Assembly: GCF_001267175.1 (NCBI RefSeq)
Contig: NZ_CP012358.1
Span: 2,045,001 to 2,109,000 of the forward strand
DNA from: Thiopseudomonas alkaliphila
Lineage (GTDB): Bacteria > Pseudomonadota > Gammaproteobacteria > Pseudomonadales > Pseudomonadaceae
Length of the DNA: 64,000 nt
Direction: 5' to 3'
Position numbers and translations under genes: made by a program. Below are positions 11,776 to 24,748 of this stretch, one piece after another. Positions within the stretch are counted from its first letter, which is position 1, and each line of letters opens with the position of its first letter. The notes below the pieces were generated by a model. It was not told where the DNA came from, made no database searches, and saw only the letters and a list, made by a program, of their open reading frames with translations.

Positions 11776-11804
11776 GGCTGGTGGCAATTGCCACCGGCCT
11801 TTTT
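11776..11804 (+). terminator. Attenuator-like hairpin between rplL and rpoB
   Basis: GGCTGGTGGC, loop AATT, GCCACCGGCC, then TTTTT. It sits in the 200-nt rplL-rpoB gap. In E. coli a partial terminator in the same place lowers rpoBC output relative to rplJL; the same role is inferred. Confidence 0.8.
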
Positions 11805-11935
11805 CCGTTCTAAAAGCTTAAAGCAAGTTAGACGGCTCCACCCCGTTGAGGGTGAGCAAACGAGTGGTTTTGCACGATTTTCTGGTTACTCACGTCGAGT
11901 AATCAATAAGCAGGTGACCAAGCTGGGGAACGCTA

Positions 11936-14900
11936 ATGGCTTACTCATATACTGAGAAAAAACGTATCCGCAAGGACTTTAGCAAGCTGCAAAATGTCAT
12001 GGATGTGCCTTATTTGCTGGCAATCCAATTAGACTCTTATCGCGAATTTTTGCAGGCAGGCGTGAGCAAGGAGCAGTTCCGCGACATTGGCCTACATGCG
12101 GCCTTTAAGTCTGTATTTCCAATCATGAGCTACTCGGGCAACGCGGCCCTTGAGTATGTTGGCTACCGTTTAGGTGAGCCAGCTTTTGATGTTAAAGAAT
12201 GCTCTTTACGTGGCGTGACCTATGCGGCACCGCTACGGGTAAAAGTGCGCTTAATTATTTTTGATCGCGAATCAGCAAACAAAGCGATTAAAGACATTAA
12301 AGAGCAAGAAGTGTATATGGGGGAGATCCCCTTGATGACCGAAAACGGTACCTTTGTAATTAATGGTACTGAACGGGTTATCGTTTCTCAGTTACACCGG
12401 TCACCGGGCGTTTTCTATGATCATGACCGTGGTAAAACCCATAGCTCAGGTAAACTTCTTTATTCGGCACGAGTTATTCCTTACCGTGGTTCATGGTTAG
12501 ACTTTGAGTTTGATGCAAAAGACTGCGTGTTCGTACGTATCGACCGTCGTCGTAAATTACCTGCATCGGTATTGCTGCGTGCTATTGGCTATAGTACGGA
12601 AGAAATCCTAGAAATTTTCTATGACACCAACGTATTCCATCTGTCGGCAGATGAAGGCTTTAACCTTGAGTTAGTGCCGGCCCGTTTACGTGGTGAAATT
12701 GCGGCCTTTGATATTAAAGACGATAAAGACCAGGTAGTGGTTGAGCAGGGTCGTCGTATCACCGCGCGCCATATTAAACAGTTAGAAGCTGCAGGCATTA
12801 ATAAGCTAGCAGTACCTGTTGAGTATGTGGTTGGCTTTACTACAGCAAAAGCTGTGATTCATCCAGCAACGGGTGAAATTTTAGTTGAGTGCAACACCGA
12901 GTTAACCCTTGAGCTGCTAGCAAAAATTGCTCAGGCCGGTGTGGTGCGAATTGAAACCTTGTACACCAACGAAATCGACTGTGGTCCATTCATTTCAGAT
13001 ACCCTGAAAATTGATACCACCAGCAATGAGTTGGAAGCACTGGTAGAAATCTACCGCATGATGCGCCCAGGCGAGCCGCCAACTAAAGAAGCTGCAGAAA
13101 ACCTATTCAACAACTTGTTCTTTAGCTCTGAGCGTTATGACCTTTCAGCAGTTGGACGGATGAAGTTCAACCGTCGTATTGGCCGCGAAGAAATCGTTGG
13201 CGAAGGCGTGCTCAGCAAAGAAGACATCGTTGATGTATTAAAAACCTTAGTGGATATTCGTAACGGTAAAGGTATCGTTGATGATATCGACCACTTAGGT
13301 AACCGTCGTGTGCGCTGTGTAGGTGAGATGGCCGAAAACCAATTCCGTGTTGGTTTAGTGCGTGTCGAGCGTGCTGTTAAAGAGCGCTTATCGATGGCTG
13401 AAAGCGAAGGCTTAATGCCCCAAGACTTAATTAACGCTAAGCCGGTAGCGGCTGCGGTTAAAGAGTTCTTTGGTTCAAGCCAGCTGTCACAGTTTATGGA
13501 CCAAAACAACCCGCTGTCAGAAATTACCCACAAACGTCGTGTGTCGGCGCTTGGCCCAGGTGGTCTGACCCGTGAGCGTGCAGGCTTTGAAGTGCGCGAC
13601 GTACACCCAACCCACTACGGTCGTGTGTGTCCGGTAGAAACGCCGGAAGGTCCAAACATTGGTCTGATTAACTCGCTAGCAACCTATGCCCACACTAACG
13701 AATATGGCTTCTTAGAAAGTCCATATCGCATCGTTAAAGAAGGCCAGGTAACCGACGAAATCGTCTTTTTGTCAGCGATTGAAGAAACAGATCACGTCAT
13801 TGCCCAGGCTTCTGCGGCAATGAACGAAGAAGGTCGTTTAACGGAAGAGTTAGTTACTGTTCGTCACATGAACGAGTTTACGGTGAAAGATCCTAGCGAA
13901 GTGACGCTAATGGACGTTTCGCCTAAGCAAGTGGTGTCAGTCGCTGCTTCTTTGATTCCATTCCTTGAGCACGACGATGCTAACCGGGCACTCATGGGTT
14001 CGAACATGCAACGTCAGGCAGTTCCAACTCTGCGCGCCGATAAGCCGCTGGTGGGAACCGGAATGGAGCGTAACGTAGCGCGCGACTCGGGTGTGTGTGA
14101 AGTTGCCCGCCGTGGTGGGGTGATTGAGTCAGTTGACGCCAGCCGGATTGTGGTTCGGGTCAATGATGATGAAGTTGAAGCCGGTGAAGCAGGGGTAGAT
14201 ATCTACAACCTGACCAAATACACCCGCTCTAACCAAAATACCTGTATTAACCAGCGCCCGTTAGTGAGCAAAGGTGATCAGGTGCAACGTGGCGATATTA
14301 TGGCCGATGGTCCTTCCACCGATATGGGTGAGTTGGCACTGGGTCAGAATATGCGCGTGGCCTTTATGCCGTGGAATGGTTACAACTTCGAAGACTCCAT
14401 CCTCCTTTCTGAGCGTGTGGTACAAGAAGACCGTTACACCACCATCCATATTCAAGAGCTGACCTGTATCTCCCGTGATACCAAGTTAGGTGTGGAAGAA
14501 ATCACCTCGGATATTCCGAACGTGGGTGAAGCTGCACTGAATAAGCTGGATGAAGCCGGTATTGTGTACGTCGGTGCTGAAGTTGAAGCCGGTGATATTC
14601 TGGTGGGTAAAGTTACACCTAAAGGTGAGACCCAATTAACCCCAGAAGAAAAACTGCTCCGTGCCATCTTTGGTGAAAAAGCCAGTGAAGTAAAAGACAC
14701 TTCATTGCGAGTGCCGACCGGTACTAAAGGTACAGTGATTGACGTTCAAGTATTTACCCGTGATGGGGTTGAGCGTGACTCACGGGCGATCGAAATTGAA
14801 AATGCCCAGCTTGATGAGATCCGTAAAGATCTGAAAGAAGAGTTCCGTATTGTTGAGCAGGCCACCTTCGAGCGTTTACGCAGCCACTTAGTGGGCGCTA

Positions 14901-16021
14901 AAGCCGATGGCGGTGCGGGTGTGAAAAAAGGCACCGAGCTTAGCGACGAAATTTTAGATGGTATCGAGCACAGCAACTGGTTCAAGTTGCGCATGATTGA
15001 CGACGAGCTGAATGAGCAACTGGAAAAAGCCCATGCTTACTTAGTTGATCGCCGTAAATTACTGGATGAGCGTTTTGAAGATAAAAAACGCAAGTTACAA
15101 CAGGGCGATGACCTCGCTCCTGGTGTACAGAAAGTAGTGAAGGTGTACTTAGCAATTCGTCGTCGCATTCAGCCAGGCGACAAGATGGCCGGTCGTCACG
15201 GTAACAAAGGTGTGGTCTCAGTCATTATGCCGGTAGAAGATATGCCGCACGATGAGAATGGCGTACCGGTTGATATCGTGTTGAACCCGCTGGGTGTACC
15301 GTCGCGGATGAACGTCGGACAGATTTTAGAAACGCACTTAGGTTTAGCCGCCCATGGTTTAGGCGTCAAGATCAACCGTATGCTTGAAGAGCAGCGCGAG
15401 ATTGCAGAAATGCGTGACTTCCTGGATCAGGTCTATAACAAAGTGGGTGGCTCGGTGGAAGATCGCGTCGACCTTAATCAGTTGAGCGATAAAGAAATCG
15501 TTGATTTGGCGAAAAACCTACGCGCTGGTGTGCCTATGGCAACCCCAGTGTTTGATGGTGCTGAAGAGCCTGAAATCAAAGCTATGTTGCGTTTAGCCGA
15601 TTTACCCGATAGCGGTCAAATGCGCTTATTTGACGGCCGTACAGGTAATGCCTTCGATCGTCCGGTAACTGTCGGTTACATGTACATGCTCAAACTCAAC
15701 CACTTAGTGGATGACAAGATGCACGCACGTTCAACGGGCTCGTACAGCTTGGTTACTCAGCAGCCGCTGGGTGGTAAGGCACAGTTCGGTGGCCAGCGAT
15801 TCGGTGAGATGGAGGTGTGGGCACTTGAAGCATACGGTGCAGCATACACACTTCAAGAAATGCTCACAGTTAAGTCGGATGACGTAAACGGCCGTACCAA
15901 AATGTATAAAAACATTGTGGATGGCGATCACCGTATGGAGCCTGGCATGCCAGAGTCCTTCAACGTACTGATCAAAGAAATCCGCTCGCTCGGTATTGAT
16001 ATTGAGCTAGAAACCGAATAA
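11936..16021 (+). CDS. rpoB: DNA-directed RNA polymerase subunit beta
   Basis: 1361 aa, close to the Pseudomonas length. Forms one pincer of core polymerase and part of the active site. The rifampicin-binding stretch ([18 protein letters not shown], starting about residue 518) and the following ALGPGGL are wild type at the usual resistance positions. The C-terminal clamp contact ending [11 protein letters not shown] is complete. ATG follows GGGGAACGCTA. No frameshift seen. Confidence 0.98.
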   Translation: MAYSYTEKKRIRKDFSKLQNVMDVPYLLAIQLDSYREFLQAGVSKEQFRDIGLHAAFKSVFPIMSYSGNAALEYVGYRLGEPAFDVKECSLRGVTYAAPLRVKVRLIIFDRESANKAIKDIKEQEVYMGEIPLMTENGTFVINGTERVIVSQLHRSPGVFYDHDRGKTHSSGKLLYSARVIPYRGSWLDFEFDAKDCVFVRIDRRRKLPASVLLRAIGYSTEEILEIFYDTNVFHLSADEGFNLELVPARLRGEIAAFDIKDDKDQVVVEQGRRITARHIKQLEAAGINKLAVPVEYVVGFTTAKAVIHPATGEILVECNTELTLELLAKIAQAGVVRIETLYTNEIDCGPFISDTLKIDTTSNELEALVEIYRMMRPGEPPTKEAAENLFNNLFFSSERYDLSAVGRMKFNRRIGREEIVGEGVLSKEDIVDVLKTLVDIRNGKGIVDDIDHLGNRRVRCVGEMAENQFRVGLVRVERAVKERLSMAESEGLMPQDLINAKPVAAAVKEFFGSSQLSQFMDQNNPLSEITHKRRVSALGPGGLTRERAGFEVRDVHPTHYGRVCPVETPEGPNIGLINSLATYAHTNEYGFLESPYRIVKEGQVTDEIVFLSAIEETDHVIAQASAAMNEEGRLTEELVTVRHMNEFTVKDPSEVTLMDVSPKQVVSVAASLIPFLEHDDANRALMGSNMQRQAVPTLRADKPLVGTGMERNVARDSGVCEVARRGGVIESVDASRIVVRVNDDEVEAGEAGVDIYNLTKYTRSNQNTCINQRPLVSKGDQVQRGDIMADGPSTDMGELALGQNMRVAFMPWNGYNFEDSILLSERVVQEDRYTTIHIQELTCISRDTKLGVEEITSDIPNVGEAALNKLDEAGIVYVGAEVEAGDILVGKVTPKGETQLTPEEKLLRAIFGEKASEVKDTSLRVPTGTKGTVIDVQVFTRDGVERDSRAIEIENAQLDEIRKDLKEEFRIVEQATFERLRSHLVGAKADGGAGVKKGTELSDEILDGIEHSNWFKLRMIDDELNEQLEKAHAYLVDRRKLLDERFEDKKRKLQQGDDLAPGVQKVVKVYLAIRRRIQPGDKMAGRHGNKGVVSVIMPVEDMPHDENGVPVDIVLNPLGVPSRMNVGQILETHLGLAAHGLGVKINRMLEEQREIAEMRDFLDQVYNKVGGSVEDRVDLNQLSDKEIVDLAKNLRAGVPMATPVFDGAEEPEIKAMLRLADLPDSGQMRLFDGRTGNAFDRPVTVGYMYMLKLNHLVDDKMHARSTGSYSLVTQQPLGGKAQFGGQRFGEMEVWALEAYGAAYTLQEMLTVKSDDVNGRTKMYKNIVDGDHRMEPGMPESFNVLIKEIRSLGIDIELETE

Positions 16022-16036
16022 TACCTGCGCACCACA

Positions 16037-16059
16037 GGAGCGGGAGCGAATCCCGCTCC
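16037..16059 (+). other. Perfect 9-bp hairpin between rpoB and rpoC
   Basis: GGAGCGGGA, loop GCGAA, TCCCGCTCC, in the 61-nt gap. No T-run follows, so it is unlikely to terminate. It may be an RNase site or modulate entry to the rpoC ribosome site (GGAGG at about 16071). Confidence 0.55.
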
Positions 16060-16082
16060 TTGCTCCACTTGGAGGAAAGGCC

Positions 16083-19000
16083 TTGAAAGATTTATTGAAT
16101 CTATTAAAAAACCAGAGCCAGAATGAAGAGTTCGATGCGATTAAAATTTCGCTCGCCTCACCAGAACTGATTCGCTCCTGGTCATTTGGTGAAGTTAAAA
16201 AGCCAGAAACCATCAACTATCGTACGTTCAAGCCAGAGCGTGATGGGTTATTCTGTGCCAAAATTTTTGGTCCGGTTAAAGACTATGAGTGCTTGTGCGG
16301 TAAGTACAAGCGTTTGAAGCACCGCGGCGTTATTTGTGAGAAGTGCGGTGTTGAAGTGGCCCTATCTAAAGTTCGTCGTGAGCGTATGGCCCACATCGAA
16401 CTGGCCTCGCCGGTTGCGCATATTTGGTTCTTGAAGTCCTTACCTAGCCGTATCGGTTTGTTATTGGATATGACACTGCGTGACATTGAGCGTGTGCTGT
16501 ATTTTGAAAGCTACGTGGTGATTGATCCGGGTATGACTACCTTGGAGAAAAACCAGCTGCTCAATGACGAACAGTACTTTGAAGCCTTAGAAGAGTTTGG
16601 TGATGACTTTGATGCCCGCATGGGTGCTGAAGCTATTCGCGAACTGATGATGCAAATTGATCTGGACTACGAGATTGAGCGTCTGCGTGAAGAAATTCCG
16701 CAAACCAACTCTGAGACCAAGATCAAGAAACTTTCTAAGCGCTTAAAGCTGATGGAAGCCTTCCACGCCTCAGGTAATAAGCCTGAGTGGATGATCCTGA
16801 CAGTGCTGCCGGTATTACCGCCAGATTTACGCCCACTGGTACCCTTGGATGGTGGTCGTTTTGCGACCTCAGATTTGAACGATCTGTACCGCCGGGTAAT
16901 TAACCGTAACAACCGCTTAAAGCGCCTGTTAGATTTAGCTGCACCTGACATTATCGTACGTAACGAAAAACGTATGCTGCAAGAGTCAGTGGATGCGCTG
17001 TTAGATAACGGTCGTCGTGGTCGTGCGATTACTGGTAGCAACAAGCGTCCGCTTAAGTCCTTAGCTGATATGATTAAGGGTAAGCAGGGTCGTTTCCGTC
17101 AGAACCTGTTAGGTAAGCGGGTTGACTACTCGGGCCGTTCGGTAATTACCGTAGGACCTACCTTACGTCTGCACCAGTGCGGTCTACCGAAAAAAATGGC
17201 GCTTGAGCTATTTAAGCCTTTTATCTTCGGTAAGCTAGAAGAGCGTGGTTTAGCGACCACCATTAAAGCGGCGAAGAAAATGGTTGAGCGTGAGCTGCCA
17301 GAAGTATGGGACGTGTTAGCTGATGTGATTCGCGAGCACCCAGTACTGCTAAACCGTGCACCAACACTGCACCGTTTAGGTATTCAGGCATTTGAGCCGG
17401 TACTGATTGAAGGTAAAGCGATTCAGTTGCACCCCTTAGTGTGTGCGGCCTATAACGCTGACTTCGACGGTGACCAGATGGCGGTTCACGTACCACTGAC
17501 CTTAGAGGCTCAGTTAGAAGCCCGTGCGTTAATGATGTCAACCAACAACATCTTATCGCCTGCAAACGGTGAGCCGATTATCGTTCCTTCCCAGGATGTG
17601 GTATTGGGTCTGTACTACATGACCCGTGAAGCAGTTAACGCCAAAGGTGAAGGCCGAATTTTTGCTGACTTGCAAGAAGTTGACCGCGTGTATCGCGCAG
17701 GTGAAGCTTCACTGCACGCAAAAGTTAAGGTGCGGATCACCGAAGCTGAGAAAAACGAGCAAGGTGAACTGGTCTATACCACTCATTTAGTGGATACCAC
17801 GGTCGGTCGTGCATTGTTATTCCAAATCGTGCCGGATGGTCTTCCTTTTGCTTTGGTTAACCAAAGCATGAAAAAGAAAGCGATTTCTAACTTAATTAAC
17901 CAGTGCTACCGCAGCGTTGGCTTAAAAGAAACCGTAATCTTTGCTGACCAGTTAATGTACGCCGGTTTTGCTTACTCCACTATTTCTGGAGTATCGATTG
18001 GGGTGAATGACTTTGTCATCCCTGATGAGAAAGCCGAGATCATTAACGCTGCGATTGATGACGTTAAAGAAATTGAAGATCAGTACGCCTCGGGTCTAGT
18101 TACTCAGGGTGAGAAGTACAACAAGGTAATTGACCTGTGGTCTAAAGCCAACGACGAAGTGTCCAAGAAAATGATGGCTAACCTCTCTAAAGAGAAGGTG
18201 GTTGATCGTGATGGCAACGAAGTTGAGCAAGAGTCCTTCAACTCCATGTATATGATGGCTGACTCGGGCGCGCGTGGTTCTGCGGCGCAGATTCGTCAGC
18301 TAGCTGGTATGCGTGGTCTGATGGCAAAACCTGATGGTTCGATTATTGAAACACCAATTACCGCTAACTTCCGTGAAGGTCTAAACGTACTGCAGTACTT
18401 TATTTCTACTCACGGTGCGCGTAAAGGTCTGGCAGATACCGCGTTGAAAACCGCTAACTCCGGTTACCTTACCCGTCGTCTGGTTGATGTGGCCCAAGAC
18501 TTAGTAGTAACAGAAGTAGATTGCGGCACTGATAAGGGTCTATTAATGACTCCGCACATTGAAGGCGGTGACGTTGTAGAGCCATTAGGTGAGCGTGTAC
18601 TTGGTCGGGTGGTAGCTCAAGATGTACTGGATCCGGCCAGCGATGAAGTATTGGTTCCAGCTGGAACGCTAGTGGATGAGCACTGGGTTGAGTTTATTGA
18701 AGCCAACAGTATCGATGAGATTTTAGTACGCTCACCGATCACCTGTGACACGCGTCACGGTATTTGTTCGTCCTGTTACGGTCGCGATCTAGCTCGTGGT
18801 CACATTGTTAACATGGGTGAGGCGGTTGGGGTTATTGCAGCTCAGTCAATTGGTGAGCCGGGTACCCAGCTAACCATGCGTACCTTCCACATTGGTGGTG
18901 CGGCGAGCCGAACTTCAGCGGTGGATAGCGTACAAGTTAAAAACGGCGGTACCGTACGCTTGGTAAACGTTAAGCACGTAACCCGTGAAGACGGTAACCT

Positions 19001-20276
19001 AGTATCGGTGTCGCGTTCAGGTGAGTTGGCGATTGCCGATGAGTTTGGTCGCGAGCGCGAGCGTTATAAGCTGCCATACGGTGCGGTTATCTCGGTTAAA
19101 GAAAACGACAAAGTGGCAGCGGGTGCGATTATCGCGAAATGGGATCCGCACACCCACCCAATCGTTTCTGAAACCACCGGTATCATTCAGTTTGTAGGTA
19201 TGGAAGATGGTATTACCATCAAGCGCCAAACGGATGAGCTCACTGGTTTAAGTAACATTGAGGTACTGGATCCGAAAGATCGTCCGGCGGCCGGTAAAGA
19301 GTTGCGCCCAGCCATTAAGCTGGTCGACGAGCAAGGTAATGACTTGCTGTTACCTGGCACTGACGTTATTGCCCAGTACTTCTTACCTGCCCATGCGTTG
19401 GTTAACTTAACCGATGGTGGCCGGATTAATATTGGTGACGTAGTTGCCCGTATTCCGCAAGAAACTTCAAAAACCCGTGATATTACGGGTGGTCTGCCCC
19501 GCGTGGCTGACTTATTTGAAGCTCGTCGTCCAAAAGAAGCGGCGATTCTGGCGGAAATCAGCGGTACTATTTCCTTCGGTAAAGAAACTACCACTAAGCG
19601 TCGCTTAGTGATTACACCTACCGATGGTAGCGAGCCATATGAGGAGCTAATCCACAAGTGGCGTCACCTGAACGTATTCGAAGGGGAGCAAGTAAACCGT
19701 GGGGAAGTTATTTCCGACGGCCCAAGCAATCCGCACGATATTTTACGCCTGTTAGGTGTTAGTGCATTAGCGCGCTACATCGTGACTGAGATCCAAGAAG
19801 TTTACCGCCTGCAAGGGGTAAAAATTAACGATAAGCACATCGAAACCATCCTGCGTCAGATGCTGCGTAAAGTTGAGATCTTGGACTCAGGTGATTCTAG
19901 CCTGATCAAAGGTGATCAAGCGGAATACACCCAGGTATTGGAAGAAAATGAGCAGTTAGAAGCGAAAGATCGTTTCCCTGCCAAGTATGAGCGCGTGCTG
20001 TTAGGTATTACCAAAGCGTCCTTGTCAACTGAGTCGTTTATCTCTGCCGCATCGTTCCAAGAAACGACGCGCGTATTGACTGAAGCTGCAGTGACAGGTA
20101 AGCGCGACTACTTACGTGGACTGAAAGAAAACGTAGTTGTCGGCCGCTTGATTCCTGCTGGTACGGGTTTGGCTTATCATGCTGAGCGTAAAAACCAGCG
20201 TGCGCTAGACAGTGGTAATGTGAGTGCTAGCGATGTAGAAGCAGCACTGACAGAGGCGCTGAACTTAGCAGAATAG
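16083..20276 (+). CDS. rpoC: DNA-directed RNA polymerase subunit beta'
   Basis: 1397 aa. Catalytic subunit. Zinc site 1 has Cys pairs in CLCGKY and CEKCGVEV (about residues 70-90). The Mg-binding loop is NADFDGDQM (about 459-467). Zinc site 2 is in [15 protein letters not shown]. The trigger loop and bridge helix region is intact. Start is TTG 16083 ([12 protein letters not shown]), preceded by GGAGGAAAGG; Pseudomonas rpoC also begins with a non-ATG codon here. Followed by a strong hairpin before the str operon. Confidence 0.98.
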   Translation: MKDLLNLLKNQSQNEEFDAIKISLASPELIRSWSFGEVKKPETINYRTFKPERDGLFCAKIFGPVKDYECLCGKYKRLKHRGVICEKCGVEVALSKVRRERMAHIELASPVAHIWFLKSLPSRIGLLLDMTLRDIERVLYFESYVVIDPGMTTLEKNQLLNDEQYFEALEEFGDDFDARMGAEAIRELMMQIDLDYEIERLREEIPQTNSETKIKKLSKRLKLMEAFHASGNKPEWMILTVLPVLPPDLRPLVPLDGGRFATSDLNDLYRRVINRNNRLKRLLDLAAPDIIVRNEKRMLQESVDALLDNGRRGRAITGSNKRPLKSLADMIKGKQGRFRQNLLGKRVDYSGRSVITVGPTLRLHQCGLPKKMALELFKPFIFGKLEERGLATTIKAAKKMVERELPEVWDVLADVIREHPVLLNRAPTLHRLGIQAFEPVLIEGKAIQLHPLVCAAYNADFDGDQMAVHVPLTLEAQLEARALMMSTNNILSPANGEPIIVPSQDVVLGLYYMTREAVNAKGEGRIFADLQEVDRVYRAGEASLHAKVKVRITEAEKNEQGELVYTTHLVDTTVGRALLFQIVPDGLPFALVNQSMKKKAISNLINQCYRSVGLKETVIFADQLMYAGFAYSTISGVSIGVNDFVIPDEKAEIINAAIDDVKEIEDQYASGLVTQGEKYNKVIDLWSKANDEVSKKMMANLSKEKVVDRDGNEVEQESFNSMYMMADSGARGSAAQIRQLAGMRGLMAKPDGSIIETPITANFREGLNVLQYFISTHGARKGLADTALKTANSGYLTRRLVDVAQDLVVTEVDCGTDKGLLMTPHIEGGDVVEPLGERVLGRVVAQDVLDPASDEVLVPAGTLVDEHWVEFIEANSIDEILVRSPITCDTRHGICSSCYGRDLARGHIVNMGEAVGVIAAQSIGEPGTQLTMRTFHIGGAASRTSAVDSVQVKNGGTVRLVNVKHVTREDGNLVSVSRSGELAIADEFGRERERYKLPYGAVISVKENDKVAAGAIIAKWDPHTHPIVSETTGIIQFVGMEDGITIKRQTDELTGLSNIEVLDPKDRPAAGKELRPAIKLVDEQGNDLLLPGTDVIAQYFLPAHALVNLTDGGRINIGDVVARIPQETSKTRDITGGLPRVADLFEARRPKEAAILAEISGTISFGKETTTKRRLVITPTDGSEPYEELIHKWRHLNVFEGEQVNRGEVISDGPSNPHDILRLLGVSALARYIVTEIQEVYRLQGVKINDKHIETILRQMLRKVEILDSGDSSLIKGDQAEYTQVLEENEQLEAKDRFPAKYERVLLGITKASLSTESFISAASFQETTRVLTEAAVTGKRDYLRGLKENVVVGRLIPAGTGLAYHAERKNQRALDSGNVSASDVEAALTEALNLAE

Positions 20277-20316
20277 TGATTATTGCTCAGTAAAAAGAGT
20301 GGTAATTAACTTGACT

Positions 20317-20348
20317 GGGTACAAGAGTCTCATTAGACTCTTGTACCC
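20317..20348 (+). terminator. Strong 14-bp hairpin between rpoC and rpsL
   Basis: GGGTACAAGAGTCT, loop CATT, exact 14-nt complement, followed by a weak T-rich tail (TTGATTTTGG). It probably ends or attenuates the rpoBC transcript before rpsL. No convincing promoter with consensus boxes was found between it and rpsL. Confidence 0.78.
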
Positions 20349-20412
20349 TTGATTTTGGCTGAATTTTATTTGGCCATTTTTTCGTGTCGAAAGACAACAG
20401 TGGAGCAAATAG

Positions 20413-20784
20413 ATGGCAACAATTAACCAGCTGGTGCGTAAGTCGCGCAAGCGTATCGTCGAAAAAAGCGACGTACCTGCGCTACAAAACTGCCCACAGC
20501 GTCGTGGAGTATGTACTCGTGTATATACCACTACGCCTAAAAAACCTAACTCAGCACTCCGTAAAGTGTGCCGTGTACGTTTAACTAACGGCTACGAAGT
20601 CGCTTCTTACATCGGTGGTGAAGGCCACAACTTGCAAGAGCACAGCGTTGTGTTAATCCGTGGTGGACGTGTTAAAGACTTACCGGGTGTGCGTTATCAC
20701 ACCGTACGTGGTTCTTTAGATACTTCTGGAGTTAAGGATCGTAAGCAAGGCCGTTCTAAATACGGTGCTAAGCGTCCTAAGTAG
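20413..20784 (+). CDS. rpsL: 30S ribosomal protein S12
   Basis: 123 aa. Decoding-centre protein of the small subunit. [11 protein letters not shown] (streptomycin-site lysine, about 43) and [13 protein letters not shown] (about 85-97) are wild type. First gene of the str block, 92 nt before rpsG. Confidence 0.98.
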   Translation: MATINQLVRKSRKRIVEKSDVPALQNCPQRRGVCTRVYTTTPKKPNSALRKVCRVRLTNGYEVASYIGGEGHNLQEHSVVLIRGGRVKDLPGVRYHTVRGSLDTSGVKDRKQGRSKYGAKRPK

Positions 20785-20876
20785 TAATCATTTTTTAATA
20801 TCGAGTCGATAAGAGTAAGGTCGGGCGCTGTAACAGGAGTCCCGAGCTAACCTGAAGACCGTTTGAGGGCTTATCA

Positions 20877-21347
20877 ATGCCAAGACGTCGCGTAGTCGCA
20901 AAGCGTGAGATCCTAGACGATCCAATGTACGGAAGTCAGATCCTCGCTAAATTTATGAACCACGTTATGGAAAGCGGTAAAAAAGCCGTTGCCGAGCGTA
21001 TTGTTTATGGTGCATTAGACACCGTTAAAGCACGTAAAAACAGTGAGCCACTGGAAATCTTCGAGAAAGCACTCGAGGCCATCGCTCCGCTGGTCGAAGT
21101 AAAGTCCCGCCGCGTTGGTGGTGCGACTTACCAAGTTCCTGTTGAAGTGCGTCCATCTCGTCGTAACGCGCTAGCCATGCGTTGGTTAGTTGAAGCTGCG
21201 CGCAAGCGTGGTGAGAAATCTATGGCGCTACGTTTAGCAGGCGAACTGCTAGATGCTTCAGAAGGTAAAGGCGCTGCTGTTAAGAAGCGTGAAGACGTTC
21301 ACCGTATGGCGGAAGCGAACAAAGCCTTCTCGCACTACCGCTTCTAA
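20877..21347 (+). CDS. rpsG: 30S ribosomal protein S7
   Basis: 156 aa. Nucleates assembly of the 30S head and contacts E-site tRNA. Typical start [15 protein letters not shown]. The 92-nt rpsL-rpsG gap contains GC-rich complementary stretches (TCGGGCGC...GTCCCGAGC); in E. coli S7 represses the str operon by binding this intercistronic region, so a similar site is possible. Confidence 0.98.
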   Translation: MPRRRVVAKREILDDPMYGSQILAKFMNHVMESGKKAVAERIVYGALDTVKARKNSEPLEIFEKALEAIAPLVEVKSRRVGGATYQVPVEVRPSRRNALAMRWLVEAARKRGEKSMALRLAGELLDASEGKGAAVKKREDVHRMAEANKAFSHYRF

Positions 21348-21365
21348 TCTAGCGAGGAACCTATT

Positions 21366-23468
21366 GTGGCTCGTACAACACAAATTAACCGCTACCGTAA
21401 CATCGGTATCTGTGCTCACGTAGACGCGGGTAAAACCACAACTACCGAGCGTATCCTGTTCTACACGGGTGTTAACCACAAGATGGGTGAAACCCACGAT
21501 GGTGCTAGTACCACAGACTGGATGGCGCAAGAGCAAGAGCGCGGTATTACTATTACTTCTGCGGCGGTCACTGCTTTCTGGCAGGGTTCGCAAAAGCAGT
21601 ATGACAACTACCGTGTTAACGTAATTGACACCCCCGGCCACGTTGACTTCACCATTGAAGTTGAGCGTTCGCTGCGTGTACTCGATGGTGCTGTGGTTGT
21701 ATTCTGTGGTTCTTCAGGTGTTGAACCGCAGTCTGAAACCGTATGGCGTCAAGCAAACAAGTACGGTGTTCCACGTATCGTTTACGTGAACAAGCTAGAC
21801 CGTCAAGGTGCTGACTTTAAACGCGTTGTAGCGCAAATTAAACAGCGCTTAGGTCACACGCCAGTGCCTATTCAGTTACCTATCGGTTCTGAAGAGAACT
21901 TCGTAGGTCAAGTTGATTTAATCAACATGAAAGCCTACTACTGGAACGACAACGACATGGGCATGACCTTCCGTGAGGAAGAAATCCCTGCCGAAATGCT
22001 TGCTGAAGCAGAAGAGTACCGTTCTAACCTAGTGGAAGCTGCGGCTGAAGCTAACGAAGAATTAATGGATAAGTACCTTGAAGAAGGTGAGCTGTCTATT
22101 GAAGAAATCAAAGCCGGTCTGCGCGCGCGTACTATTGCGTGTGAAATCGTACCTGCGGTTTGTGGTTCTTCGTTCAAGAACAAAGGTGTGCCATTAGTAC
22201 TTGACGCCGTGATCGACTACTTACCAGCGCCGGATGAAATTCCTGCGATTAAAGGTGTTGATCCACGTGACGAAGAGAAAACTGGTGAGCGTAAGTCAAG
22301 CGATAGCGAGCCATTTGCTGCATTAGCGTTCAAAATTGCTGCTGACCCATTCGTGGGCACTTTAACCTTCGTTCGTGTTTACTCGGGTGTTCTGTCTTCC
22401 GGTGACTCAGTTCTGAACTCAGTTAAAGGTAAGCGTGAGCGCGTAGGTCGTATGGTGCAGATGCACGCTAACGATCGTCAAGAGATTAAAGAAGTGCGCG
22501 CGGGTGATATCGCAGCACTGATTGGTATGAAAGACGTGACCACAGGTGAAACTCTGTGTGACATGGATAACCCAATCATTCTTGAGCGTATGGAGTTCCC
22601 AGAGCCTGTTATCTCGGTAGCGGTTGAGCCAAAAACTAAGGCTGACCAAGAGAAAATGGGTATCGCTCTTGGCCGTTTGGCACAAGAGGATCCATCGTTC
22701 CGCGTTAAGACTGACGAAGAAACTGGTCAAACCATTATTTCTGGTATGGGTGAGCTTCACCTAGACGTACTGGTTGACCGTATGCGTCGTGAGTTTAACG
22801 TTGAAGCAAACATTGGTAAGCCTCAAGTTGCTTACCGTGAAACAATCCGCAACAGCTGCGAAATCGAAGGTAAGTTCGTTCGTCAGTCTGGTGGTCGTGG
22901 TCAGTTTGGTCACTGTTGGATTCGTTTCGCCCCTGCTGACGAAGGTCAGGAAGGGTTGGAGTTCCACAACGAAATCGTTGGTGGTGTAATTCCAAAAGAT
23001 TACATTCCTGCGATCCAGAAAGGTATCGAAGAGCAGATGAAAAACGGTGTGGTAGCCGGTTATCCTCTGATCGGTCTGAAAGCGACAGTTTTCGACGGTT
23101 CGTACCACGATGTTGACTCCAACGAAATGGCGTTTAAGATCGCTGCGTCTATGGCAACAAAACAGCTTGCACAAAAAGGCGGTGCTGTGTTACTAGAGCC
23201 AGTGATGCAGGTTGAAGTTGTAACGCCAGAGGATTACATGGGTGACGTGATGGGAGACTTGAACCGTCGCCGCGGCCTGATTCAGGGTATGGATGACAGC
23301 CCATCAGGTAAGGTAATTCGCGCAGAGGTTCCTTTAGGAGAGATGTTTGGTTACGCTACCGACGTTCGCTCCATGTCACAAGGTCGCGCGAGCTACTCTA
23401 TGGAGTTCTCAAAGTACGCAGAAGCACCAGCGAACATCGCTGATGCGATTGTTAAAAAACAAGATTGA
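21366..23468 (+). CDS. fusA: Elongation factor G
   Basis: 700 aa. GTPase for translocation and, with RRF, ribosome recycling. G1 is [13 protein letters not shown] (about 17-29), with DTPGHVDFT and NKLDRQGAD, then domains II-V ending ADAIVKKQD. The start is GTG 21366, 18 nt after rpsG, with GAGGAACCTATT upstream. Part of rpsL-rpsG-fusA-tuf. Confidence 0.98.
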   Translation: MARTTQINRYRNIGICAHVDAGKTTTTERILFYTGVNHKMGETHDGASTTDWMAQEQERGITITSAAVTAFWQGSQKQYDNYRVNVIDTPGHVDFTIEVERSLRVLDGAVVVFCGSSGVEPQSETVWRQANKYGVPRIVYVNKLDRQGADFKRVVAQIKQRLGHTPVPIQLPIGSEENFVGQVDLINMKAYYWNDNDMGMTFREEEIPAEMLAEAEEYRSNLVEAAAEANEELMDKYLEEGELSIEEIKAGLRARTIACEIVPAVCGSSFKNKGVPLVLDAVIDYLPAPDEIPAIKGVDPRDEEKTGERKSSDSEPFAALAFKIAADPFVGTLTFVRVYSGVLSSGDSVLNSVKGKRERVGRMVQMHANDRQEIKEVRAGDIAALIGMKDVTTGETLCDMDNPIILERMEFPEPVISVAVEPKTKADQEKMGIALGRLAQEDPSFRVKTDEETGQTIISGMGELHLDVLVDRMRREFNVEANIGKPQVAYRETIRNSCEIEGKFVRQSGGRGQFGHCWIRFAPADEGQEGLEFHNEIVGGVIPKDYIPAIQKGIEEQMKNGVVAGYPLIGLKATVFDGSYHDVDSNEMAFKIAASMATKQLAQKGGAVLLEPVMQVEVVTPEDYMGDVMGDLNRRRGLIQGMDDSPSGKVIRAEVPLGEMFGYATDVRSMSQGRASYSMEFSKYAEAPANIADAIVKKQD

Positions 23469-23498
23469 TCCCGCCCATTAAGTAAGAGGTTACATATC

Positions 23499-24698
23499 GT
23501 GGCTAAGGAAAAATTCGAACGCAGTAAACCGCACTTAAACGTTGGTACTATTGGTCACGTTGACCACGGTAAAACCACGTTAACAGCTGCATTAACTCGT
23601 GTATGTGCTGAAGTTTTCGGTGGCGCAGGCTCTTCTAAGGGCTATGACCAAATCGATAACGCTCCAGAAGAGAAAGCACGTGGTATCACCATTAACACGT
23701 CACACGTAGAGTACGATTCTCCGACTCGTCACTATGCGCACGTTGACTGCCCAGGTCACGCCGACTACGTTAAAAACATGATCACTGGTGCTGCTCAGAT
23801 GGACGGCGCTATTCTGGTTTGTTCAGCGGCTGATGGCCCTATGCCACAGACCCGTGAGCACATCCTGCTGTCACGTCAGGTAGGTGTTCCGTACATCGTT
23901 GTGTTCCTGAACAAAGCGGACATGGTTGACGATGAAGAGCTGTTAGAGCTAGTTGAAATGGAAGTGCGTGACCTGCTCAGCACTTACGATTTCCCAGGCG
24001 ATGACACCCCAATCATCACCGGTTCTGCATTAATGGCACTGAACGGCGAAGATGAAAACGGCCTAGGTACTACTGCGGTTAAGACCCTGGTAGAAACTTT
24101 AGACGCGTACATCCCAGAGCCAGTACGTGCAATCGATCAGGCGTTCTTGATGCCAATCGAAGACGTATTCTCAATTTCAGGCCGTGGTACTGTAGTAACT
24201 GGTCGTGTTGAGCGCGGTATCGTTAAAGTCGGTGAAGAGATCGAGATCGTTGGTCTGAAAGACACCACTAAAACTACCTGTACCGGTGTTGAGATGTTCC
24301 GTAAACTGCTCGACGAAGGTCGTGCGGGTGAGAACTGCGGTATCTTACTGCGTGGTACTAAGCGTGAAGACGTTCAGCGTGGTCAAGTACTGGCTAAGCC
24401 AGGCACGATCAAGCCGCACACCAAGTTTGAAGCAGAAGTTTACGTTCTGTCTAAAGACGAAGGTGGTCGCCATACTCCGTTCTTCAAAGGCTACCGTCCA
24501 CAGTTCTACTTCCGTACTACGGACGTAACTGGTAACTGTGAGCTGCCAGAAGGCGTAGAAATGGTAATGCCAGGCGATAACGTTAAGCTAGAAGTTACTT
24601 TGATCGCGCCGATTGCGATGGAAGAAGGCTTACGCTTTGCGATTCGTGAAGGCGGTCGTACCGTAGGTGCGGGCGTTGTTGCGAAAATTATTGCTTAA
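23499..24698 (+). CDS. tufB: Elongation factor Tu (second copy)
   Basis: 399 aa, identical in sequence to the protein at 7120-8319. It starts with GTG (AAGAGG upstream) rather than ATG and lies 30 nt after fusA, closing the str operon before a terminator. The two genes differ at about 12 bases, all synonymous by my reading, and similarity stops sharply at both gene ends, as expected from gene conversion between duplicated tuf genes. Confidence 0.98.
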   Translation: MAKEKFERSKPHLNVGTIGHVDHGKTTLTAALTRVCAEVFGGAGSSKGYDQIDNAPEEKARGITINTSHVEYDSPTRHYAHVDCPGHADYVKNMITGAAQMDGAILVCSAADGPMPQTREHILLSRQVGVPYIVVFLNKADMVDDEELLELVEMEVRDLLSTYDFPGDDTPIITGSALMALNGEDENGLGTTAVKTLVETLDAYIPEPVRAIDQAFLMPIEDVFSISGRGTVVTGRVERGIVKVGEEIEIVGLKDTTKTTCTGVEMFRKLLDEGRAGENCGILLRGTKREDVQRGQVLAKPGTIKPHTKFEAEVYVLSKDEGGRHTPFFKGYRPQFYFRTTDVTGNCELPEGVEMVMPGDNVKLEVTLIAPIAMEEGLRFAIREGGRTVGAGVVAKIIA

Positions 24699-24713
24699 GC
24701 AATGAATCAGCAA

Positions 24714-24738
24714 GAAGCCTCCTTTATGGGGGCTTTTT
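24714..24738 (+). terminator. str operon terminator
   Basis: AAGCCTCC, loop TTTAT, GGGGGCTT followed by TTT, just after tufB. It separates the str operon from the S10 operon, whose promoter begins about 10 nt later. Confidence 0.85.
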
Positions 24739-24748
24739 GTGTTTATAG

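Noticed and set aside
11168-11794. 208-codon minus-strand frame over rplJ-rplL
   Set aside because: Shadow of the Ala-rich L7/L12 gene; composition of Ser/Thr/Ala repeats fits an antisense reading.
13485-13560. Rifampicin-resistance change in rpoB
   Set aside because: The resistance region reads wild type at the usual sites.
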